Positions 49,742 through 54,846 of a stretch of 54,846 nt of DNA are shown here, piece by piece. Position 1 is the first letter of the stretch, and each line of letters begins with the position of its first letter. A program made the translations under genes and the position numbers. Under the pieces are notes generated by a model. The model saw only the letters and a list, made by a program, of their open reading frames with translations. It had not been told where the DNA came from and did no database searches. This stretch comes from Candidatus Eremiobacteraceae bacterium. Its GTDB lineage: Bacteria; Vulcanimicrobiota; Vulcanimicrobiia; Eremiobacterales; Eremiobacteraceae. The stretch covers positions 1-54,846 of the forward strand of contig DATGJI010000051.1 of assembly GCA_035295225.1 (NCBI GenBank), in the 5' to 3' direction.

Positions 49742-49795
49742 GGCGGACCATAAAGGTCCGCCCTACAACCGGCGGACCATAAAGGTCCGCCCTAC
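49742..49795. repeat. Family A palindromic repeats (two direct copies), the second carrying a gene's stop codon
   Basis: Units of 25 bp (GGCGGACC-ATAAA-GGTCCGCC-CTAC) are at 49742-49766 and 49771-49795. On the minus strand the second unit starts GTAGGGCGG, and its TAG (49794-49792) is the stop codon of the GIY-YIG gene. Confidence 0.9.
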
Positions 49796-50073
49796 GACAT
49801 TCTAGCAAGCCAGCGTAACGAGAGCGTCCGTTTTTGCGCGTGGCTGCGGCGTTTGAGCAAATACTCGAAGCGCATGGCGGCCGTCTTCGATGGAAACGCG
49901 CGGCGGTACGCAAGACACACCGGACGTTTGCCCCGGAGGATCTTCGCGCCGCGGCCGGCGTTGTGCGCCGCGATGCGCGCGTCTGCATCGACCGCGTACC
50001 CGCAATAATACGATCCGTCCTGGGTCAACGCGAGGTAGACGTGGTGCGAGGCGGCAGAGCGTTCGCGCTTCAT
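49792..50073 (-). CDS. Small GIY-YIG nuclease domain protein (UPF0213/YhbQ-like)
   Basis: This 93-residue protein is a single GIY-YIG domain: HHVYLALTQDGSYYCGYAVDADARIAAHNAG, where the family YxG reads YCGY, the Arg helix follows, then GRGAKILRGKRPVCLAYRRAF and the Glu in AMRFEYLLKRRSHAQKRTL. The key Tyr, Arg, His and Glu positions appear kept. It could be a DNA repair or quality-control nuclease; family substrates are poorly known. The ATG overlaps the ubiX stop (ATGA, 50070-50073). Its TAG stop lies inside a family A repeat. Confidence 0.88.
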   Translation of the reverse strand: MKRERSAASHHVYLALTQDGSYYCGYAVDADARIAAHNAGRGAKILRGKRPVCLAYRRAFPSKTAAMRFEYLLKRRSHAQKRTLSLRWLARMS

Positions 50074-50636
50074 GTGCGTCCGGTCCAGCGCGAGTACGAT
50101 TCGTGTGCGACGCCGAGCGCGTCGAGCGCTTTGCCGACGGAATGGTCGACGACATCGTCCACGGTCTTGGGTCTGTTGTAAAAACCAGGCACGGGCGGAA
50201 CGATCACGGCGCCGATCTCGGAGAGCCGAGTCAACGTGCGCAAGTGTCCGAGGTGGAGCGGCGACTCGCGCACCATAAGAACGAGCCGGCGGCGTTCCTT
50301 TAGCGTGACGTCGGCGGCGCGGACCAGAAGGTTGTCATCGAGCGAGTACGCGATCGCGGCGCCCGATTTGACGGAGCACGGTGCGACGAGCATGCCGTCG
50401 GTGTGGAACGAACCGCTAGATATGGACGCGGCGAGGTTTGCGGGATCGTGCACCGCGTGTGCGAGCTTGCGAACGTCGTCCGCGCGGTGATCCGTCTCGA
50501 GCTCCATCGTGCGCAGCGCGCCGGCGGTCATCACGAGATGGACTTCGGTTCCTTCGATGGCCGATAAGACTTGCAGGGCTCGAATCCCGTAGATCGTGCC
50601 GCTTGCTCCGGTGATGCCGACGATAAGGCGCCTCAT
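50070..50636 (-). CDS. ubiX: UbiX family flavin prenyltransferase
   Basis: UbiX attaches a dimethylallyl group to FMN, making the prenyl-FMN cofactor of UbiD-type decarboxylases. In this 188-residue protein GITGASGTIYGIRALQVL binds FMN, SSGSFHTDGMLVAPCSVKS is the active-site region, DVTLKERRRLVLMVRESPL is the conserved middle, and PPVPGFYNRPKTVDDVVDHSVGK is the C-terminal signature. ATG 50636 was chosen over a longer frame; it lies 4 bases after the SprT-like gene. No ubiD homologue is in the window. Confidence 0.94.
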   Translation of the reverse strand: MRRLIVGITGASGTIYGIRALQVLSAIEGTEVHLVMTAGALRTMELETDHRADDVRKLAHAVHDPANLAASISSGSFHTDGMLVAPCSVKSGAAIAYSLDDNLLVRAADVTLKERRRLVLMVRESPLHLGHLRTLTRLSEIGAVIVPPVPGFYNRPKTVDDVVDHSVGKALDALGVAHESYSRWTGRT

Positions 50637-50640
50637 CTGG

Positions 50641-51138
50641 TCAAGCTTCGCGAACGTGCATTCGGAAACGGCGATCGTAACCTGCCGGCGCGCAACGCGC
50701 GCATGAGACGGCCACGCCCGGCCTTCGGCGCCGGACAAATTCCACGCGACACGCTGGGCATGCCAACACGTACCGACGGCGGCTTCGCCTGCGCGGCACG
50801 GGCATACTATGGTAGATGCTCGTCAGCCCAACTTCGCGCATCTTGCGCTTGAAGTGCGCTCCATGACCGCTCGGCAGGCCTCGCGCGTGAAGCCACGCGT
50901 GCACCATTTCGTGCAAGAGCGTTGCCTCCACATGACTTGCGTGCGCTGCCAGCAGCGTGGACGAAAGCTCGATCACCGCCGGTCTGTAGATGATGCGTCC
51001 GGCCACGGAGGTCAACCGGGCGTTATACCGGATGCGGTATGACGGGAGCTCCGCGCCGAAGTTCGAGGCGTTGAGCCGGGCGAACAGCAGTTGAAGGTCC
51101 GATTCTGCCGGCAGCGCGGCGCGAGTAGCGAGCGACAT
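50641..51138 (-). CDS. SprT-like zinc metalloprotease domain protein
   Basis: This is a 165-residue protein. The SprT-like domain has LFARLNASNFGAELPSYRI, the zinc motif HEMVHAWLHARG (HExxH), GHGAHFKRKM, and a C-terminal zinc ribbon CPAC...CARC. It resembles the protease domain of Spartan/SprT, which in eukaryotes removes DNA-protein crosslinks; bacterial roles are unproven. ATG 51138 is the best start; the longer frame is Arg-rich and antisense to the next gene. It is the first gene of a SprT-ubiX-GIY-YIG unit and diverges from the M55 peptidase gene. Confidence 0.88.
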   Translation of the reverse strand: MSLATRAALPAESDLQLLFARLNASNFGAELPSYRIRYNARLTSVAGRIIYRPAVIELSSTLLAAHASHVEATLLHEMVHAWLHARGLPSGHGAHFKRKMREVGLTSIYHSMPVPRRRSRRRYVLACPACRVEFVRRRRPGVAVSCARCAPAGYDRRFRMHVREA

Positions 51139-51232
51139 TGTTCCCACAGCTTTGGCGCGCTTTTCGCATGATAGCGCGCGTTCCCTCGCACTATGCAAGG
51201 TGCGGCGCCGCCGAACGACAACAAGTGGCGCC

Positions 51233-52063
51233 ATGAAGATCTACATCAGCGCCGACATGGAAGGCGTGGCGGGCATCACCGCCGAGGAGCAGACGAATCC
51301 CGTCGGACAACCGGAGTACGAATACTCGTGCAAGCTCATGACCGGTGAGGTGCGGGCGGCGTGCGAGGGCGCGAAGGCCGCCGGGGCCGACACGATCGTG
51401 GTCAACGATTCCCACTGGAACATGCGCAACATCATCCACGATGAGCTGCCGCCGGATGTCACGCTGATCCGCGGAAGCATGAAACCACTGTCGATGAATC
51501 AAGGTCTTGACGGTTCGTTCGCGGCGGCGGCGTTCGTCGGCTATCATGCTCCCGGCGGCACGCAGGACGCCGTGCTCGATCACACCTACACGGATGCTAC
51601 GCTCTATGAGGTGCGCATCAACGGCGTGCTCTGCAGCGAGGCACGCATCAATGCGGGCGTCGCCGGGGCGTTCGGCGTGCCGGTGGTCTTCATCTCGGGC
51701 GATCAGCACGCGTGCGAAGATGCGCGTGCGTTCTTGCCGTGGGCGCAAGCCGTAGCGGTCAAGCGCGCGATCGGGCGATACGCGGCGGCGTCGCTCTCCC
51801 CTGCGCAATCGCGAGCCGCGATCAAGTCGGGCATCGAACGCGGCATACGCGAGGCGGCGCAGCGCGGCGCGAAGCCGGTCATCTTCGAGAAGCCGATCGC
51901 GCTCGAGACCACCTTCACGTATACGTCGAAGTGCGATATCGCGGCGTTGATGCCGGGATGCGAGCGCATCGGACCGAGGACGCTACGCTTCGTCCACGAC
52001 GATTATATGACGGTATTCCGGGCGTTTCGAGCCCTCATGTGCCTCGGCGGTTCCGTGTCCTAG
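51233..52063 (+). CDS. M55 family D-aminopeptidase (DppA-like)
   Basis: This is a 276-residue zinc peptidase. MKIYISADMEGVAG carries the Asp8/Glu10 metal ligands, VNDSHWNM has His61, FVGYHAPGG has His105, and CSEARINAGVAGAFGVPVVFISGDQHACEDA covers the Glu ligand and active loop. In Bacillus DppA cleaves D-Ala-containing peptides and is encoded with a dipeptide transporter; here it is monocistronic, far from the opp genes. The ATG at 51233 fits the family start; the longer upstream frame is not conserved. Confidence 0.93.
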   Translation: MKIYISADMEGVAGITAEEQTNPVGQPEYEYSCKLMTGEVRAACEGAKAAGADTIVVNDSHWNMRNIIHDELPPDVTLIRGSMKPLSMNQGLDGSFAAAAFVGYHAPGGTQDAVLDHTYTDATLYEVRINGVLCSEARINAGVAGAFGVPVVFISGDQHACEDARAFLPWAQAVAVKRAIGRYAAASLSPAQSRAAIKSGIERGIREAAQRGAKPVIFEKPIALETTFTYTSKCDIAALMPGCERIGPRTLRFVHDDYMTVFRAFRALMCLGGSVS

Positions 52064-52198
52064 CGCACTCGAACAGGGCTATTCGCTGAAACCGTAACAC
52101 TTCGGAGGGTCGGCGCGTCTACTAGTATGAGCCGGCGGCGGCGGCGATCCCCAACGTCGACGACCACCGGCGAGTCGTCCCAAACCCCGACCCAGAAG

Positions 52199-52227
52199 CG
52201 CGGCCTGGACGCTCACACCAGGCCGCG
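52199..52227. terminator. Hairpin between convergent genes
   Basis: A 10-bp stem CGCGGCCTGG / CCAGGCCGCG (loop nine bases) is followed on the plus strand by TTTCTATTTC, so it is best read as a terminator for the M55 gene 135 bases upstream. It also sits just past the stop of the CHY zinc finger gene (52231). The 130 bases before it show no open frame or RNA. Confidence 0.55.
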
Positions 52228-52230
52228 TTT

Positions 52231-52614
52231 CTATTTCGGTCGTGGATTCGCAGCCTCCTGAATCTGAAAGTACAGATGATGGTGGCTGCGGCAGCCACGA
52301 TTGAATGGAGCGCCGCAGGCCGCGCAGCGCGCCTCGCTGAGCACATACTGAGAAATGGAAAGCGTTGCGCTGCAGGCGCCGCAAAGCACCGCTTCTTGAT
52401 CCCACTCGCTCTTCGGCCAGATCGTTATCGGATGGTCGGCAAGCTCGTCGTGGCAGTCTTTACAAGCATAGAATAGGCCGCAACATCGCAGTTTGACAGC
52501 GACGATGTCGGTCGGCCCGTGATAGTGCCCGCAGCGGGTGTGAGAATCGAGATCAACGCCGCGCACGCTCGCACGATGATCCACCCGACCGTCACCAGTC
52601 AATGGTAACGGCAT
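52231..52614 (-). CDS. CHY zinc finger domain protein
   Basis: This 127-residue protein consists of a CHY-type zinc finger: TRCGHYHGPTDIVAVKLRCC, YACKDCHDEL, VLCGACSATLSISQYVLSEARC and AACGAPFNRGCRSHHH. The cysteine/histidine spacing fits three zinc sites. Bacterial CHY proteins (and the yeast Hot13 homologue) are small zinc proteins, possibly in metal or redox handling of other proteins. The gene lies 14 bases downstream of the UPF0158 gene and is probably co-transcribed. Confidence 0.88.
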   Translation of the reverse strand: MPLPLTGDGRVDHRASVRGVDLDSHTRCGHYHGPTDIVAVKLRCCGLFYACKDCHDELADHPITIWPKSEWDQEAVLCGACSATLSISQYVLSEARCAACGAPFNRGCRSHHHLYFQIQEAANPRPK

Positions 52615-52628
52615 GCGGGGCTCTGCAA

Positions 52629-53627
52629 CTACGAAGATGCTGCCGGCTGCGACTCGCCGTCGGATGCGGCCGACGACGCAGCTGCCGGCTCTTGTTCGGC
52701 TTTGCCGTCTGGCGCCGGCGCGGAAGGCGACTCCGCGACATGTGCGGCCGGCGCAACGGCCGCGTCAGCCGCATGGGTTTCATCCGCCTGGTCGACCGCT
52801 TCCATCGCGGCACCCCCTTGCGAGGCGGCGCCGCCTTGCGTCGCAACTTCCTGATCGGCTTCGGCTTTCGCCGGTTGCCAATCGTAGTCGGAGCCGGCGA
52901 GCGAGAATCGCGCGAGATCGACTTTCAGACCTGAGAGCCAATCCAACGCCAAGTGGTAGTGGCGTTTTGTCCGGTACGCCATCCAGCGCCGGCGCAGCGC
53001 ATCATCCTCATCGACGGTCTCGCGAAAGCGTTTGAACGCTCCCTTGCCCGAGATGGCGGTGCGAAGTCTCCCGGCGATGTTGATGTCTTCGACCGAGCCG
53101 ATGAAGTCGGACATTATCCCATAGCGGACGTCTGTCGTGACCGGAACGATCTTCACGAACTCTGGATTCGCGTCGGCTTCTGCGATGCGCACGTTCTCCT
53201 GGTCTCCCAGGTTGTGCATGAAGTGCTCAACGGCGCCGGTGGCGGTGTTGAAATACGAAACGCCGTCGACGTCACCGCCCGTCAGTGCGGTGCCGAGCTC
53301 GTCGAGCAAGGCATTGCGTTTGACCGGTCCGGGCTTGACCGTTCGCCCAGTGCCGTGCCGCGGCCGATGATGGTGGTGCGCGCCGGGCGCCGCCGTGGCG
53401 GGCTCGAGGCCAAGCGCTTTGCGGATCTCCGCCGGATCCACCGACGGCAGGCCGAGATTGTTCAGGCGGACATAGTGGCCCGCCAATTCGACGAGCAGAT
53501 CGTCGAGCTTGCGGCGCCCGTCGGCGTCTGCGACCGCATCGCTTGGCGAAAGACCGCCGAGATCCGGAAGTGGTCGGCGGATCCATTCCGCCGTCACGTT
53601 GGTGTGATTCGTCGTCGCCTCGTTCAT
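52629..53627 (-). CDS. UPF0158-type protein with long Ala/Glu-rich C-terminal tail
   Basis: This is a 332-residue protein. The middle (about 108-225) is the UPF0158 fold: VSYFNTATGAVEHFMH, YGIMSDFIGSVEDINIAGRLRTAISGKGAFKRFRETV, then RRRWMAYRTKRHYHLALDWL. An N-terminal helical part (about 30-75) precedes a His/Arg patch (HHHHRPRHG). After residue 250 the sequence is low-complexity (Ala, Gln, Glu, Pro, Ser). AGGA lies seven bases before the ATG. Family function is unknown. It follows the acyl-transferring synthase gene by 47 bases. Confidence 0.82.
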   Translation of the reverse strand: MNEATTNHTNVTAEWIRRPLPDLGGLSPSDAVADADGRRKLDDLLVELAGHYVRLNNLGLPSVDPAEIRKALGLEPATAAPGAHHHHRPRHGTGRTVKPGPVKRNALLDELGTALTGGDVDGVSYFNTATGAVEHFMHNLGDQENVRIAEADANPEFVKIVPVTTDVRYGIMSDFIGSVEDINIAGRLRTAISGKGAFKRFRETVDEDDALRRRWMAYRTKRHYHLALDWLSGLKVDLARFSLAGSDYDWQPAKAEADQEVATQGGAASQGGAAMEAVDQADETHAADAAVAPAAHVAESPSAPAPDGKAEQEPAAASSAASDGESQPAASS

Positions 53628-53674
53628 GTCAGGTTCCTATCCGTTGTCTTGGTCGTTGCTGGCCGCACTCGACG

Positions 53675-54846
53675 TCATGCCTGCGCGGCGGTCCCGATAC
53701 TTTCGGCAATGCGCAGTACGTCATCCTCGGTCAGACCGAGCTTGTTCATATTGGTGTAGTACTGGTCGACGATCTCCTCCACGCGGCCGGTCTGGGCTCG
53801 CTCCTCCCGGACACGCTTGACTTCTTCCAAAACGCGCCCGATCAAGCCCGCGTCAACCGTCACTCCGCGCGCCCGCAGCGCTGCTTCATTCTTGTGCAAA
53901 GCCGCCTCGACGACCGAAAGACCGCTGTGCTTGCCGTAGATGAAACGCATCTCCCCGCCTACGAGGTCGGCCGGCACTGCCTCGTACATCCGCCGATCGA
54001 TCAGCATCGCATGCGTGTGGATACCGGATTCGTGCGAGAAGACATTGGCCCCGATGATCGGTTCGTGCGCTTGGATCGGATAGCCGGAGACGCGTTCCAT
54101 GAAACGCGCCAGATCTTGAAGTTTTTGGTACTTGAACCCCGGGATCTCGATGCCATAGAGGACTCGAAGCGCGGTGACGACTTGATGCAGCGGCACGTTG
54201 CCGGCGCGTTCGCCATAGCCATTCGCCGTGACCGTGAAGGCCGTGAAGCCGCATGAGAGCGACGTGATGCAGTTGATCGTGGCGAGCCCGTAGTCGTTGT
54301 GGAAGTGATTGAGCAGCGTGACGTCTTTGGGGAGCGCGTCCACGATACGCTGCGAATACCAGCGCGTCGCCTCCGGCGTGAGGCAGCCCACCGTGTCCGG
54401 CCACGACGGCCGTGTCGCGCCGGCTTTCAATCCCTCGCGGAAAAGTTCGATGAAGTAGTCGACGTCGCCGCGGCTCCCGTCCTCGCCGCCGAACTCGACG
54501 CGCTCCACGCCCTTCGACCGCGCATAGCGGATGGCGTCGCACTGCATGCGGATGTTCGCCTGCCGGTAAAACGACAGCGGCAGATCCAGCCATTCCGCCG
54601 CGTCCTTGCCTTCGCGAGCAAGCAGCGCCTTGCCGATCTTGTACTTCATGTGCAGATCGCTGCCCGAGGTGAAGACGAAGAAAGTGACTTCGCGCGGAGC
54701 GACGTCGATTTCGGCGAGGGCGGTCAGCGTTGCATCTATGTCCTTGGTCGTCGAACGGCACATGACGACGATGTCCAGGTCTTCGCGGATCTCGCCCTTG
54801 CGCTTGCCCTGCATGATGAGTTGAAGCGAGCGGCGTTCATCTTCGG
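53675..54846 (-). CDS. Homocitrate synthase / 2-isopropylmalate synthase family protein (5' end outside window)
   Basis: The frame stays open to the window edge, so the N-terminus (including the catalytic LRDGxQ motif) is missing; about 390 residues are visible. HFHNDYGLATIN (metal-binding His pair), the HMGL-like signature TANGYGERAGN, FSHESGIHTHAM and GKHSGLSVVEAAL identify a Claisen-type synthase condensing acetyl-CoA with a 2-oxo acid. The absence of the C-terminal LeuA regulatory domain makes it closer in size to NifV/homocitrate synthase-like enzymes than to classical LeuA. The exact substrate cannot be assigned from this part. Confidence 0.85.
   Translation of the reverse strand, partial: EDERRSLQLIMQGKRKGEIREDLDIVVMCRSTTKDIDATLTALAEIDVAPREVTFFVFTSGSDLHMKYKIGKALLAREGKDAAEWLDLPLSFYRQANIRMQCDAIRYARSKGVERVEFGGEDGSRGDVDYFIELFREGLKAGATRPSWPDTVGCLTPEATRWYSQRIVDALPKDVTLLNHFHNDYGLATINCITSLSCGFTAFTVTANGYGERAGNVPLHQVVTALRVLYGIEIPGFKYQKLQDLARFMERVSGYPIQAHEPIIGANVFSHESGIHTHAMLIDRRMYEAVPADLVGGEMRFIYGKHSGLSVVEAALHKNEAALRARGVTVDAGLIGRVLEEVKRVREERAQTGRVEEIVDQYYTNMNKLGLTEDDVLRIAESIGTAAQA

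Noticed and set aside
51233-52063. Assigning the M55 peptidase to the opp transporter as a dpp-type operon.
   Set aside because: The DppA-like gene is about 45 kb from the opp genes in this window and stands alone; the Bacillus arrangement is not reproduced.

Overview
The window is a GC-rich (roughly 60-65%) bacterial chromosome segment with short intergenic gaps, many 1-4 base stop/start overlaps, one tmRNA and one tRNA. It looks chromosomal: almost every block contains housekeeping genes (secG, murI, uvrC, trkA, dapF, hfq, miaA, mutL, mutS, miaB, der, plsY, efp, ubiX). I see no integrase, transposase, CRISPR array or phage structural gene. The gene style, the dispersed GC-hairpin repeats and the ECF42/YCII pair fit an uncultured deep-branching lineage such as Candidatus Eremiobacterota (WPS-2). 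That placement is my inference and has not been tested; Armatimonadota- or Dormibacterota-like lineages are alternatives.

Layout. 1-7548: a hairpin repeat array, then a minus-strand run secG-oppA-oppB-oppC-oppD-oppF plus a small secreted protein (peptide/nickel-type ABC importer), preceded by a lipase-like hydrolase. 7590-13414: a PAP2-like membrane protein, an atypical glutamate racemase, an AMIN-type cell-wall amidase coupled to a GerMN lipoprotein, and an ECF42 sigma factor with its YCII/DGPF partner. 13576-18081: a UPF0718 permease, a VOC protein, a small membrane protein, a secreted S53 protease with an intrinsic terminator, and a secreted hypothetical. 18104-22370: two diverging paralogous PDZ/multi-TM/GAF proteins with a small secreted protein between them. 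22381-28308: a secreted hypothetical, tmRNA with its promoter, a PF04020 membrane protein, uvrC, DedA, a Clp-N-only protein, tRNA-Pro(CGG) and two tandem TrkA proteins.

28433-44220: a large zinc metalloprotease, then the conserved cluster miaB-mutS // mutL-miaA-hfq-dapF-radical SAM. This cluster is interrupted between mutS and mutL by about 4 kb: a GGDEF protein and an opposite-strand cassette (36-aa peptide, GntR regulator, ABC ATPase, ABC permease, 31-aa peptide). 44279-54846: PEGA protein, der-plsY-efp, ornithine cyclodeaminase-like and AIM24-like proteins, SprT-ubiX-GIY-YIG, a DppA-like peptidase, a CHY zinc finger protein, a UPF0158 protein and the 3' part of a homocitrate/isopropylmalate synthase-type gene cut by the window edge.

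The most interesting signals are these. (1) Short palindromic repeat families sit exactly at gene 3' ends, and at least three genes (a fourth nearly so) end on a stop codon that belongs to the repeat. (2) The peptide-GntR-ABC-peptide cassette is placed inside the mismatch repair cluster. (3) The paired kinase-less PDZ/TM/GAF receptors flank a secreted protein. (4) A MurI homologue has its first catalytic cysteine replaced.
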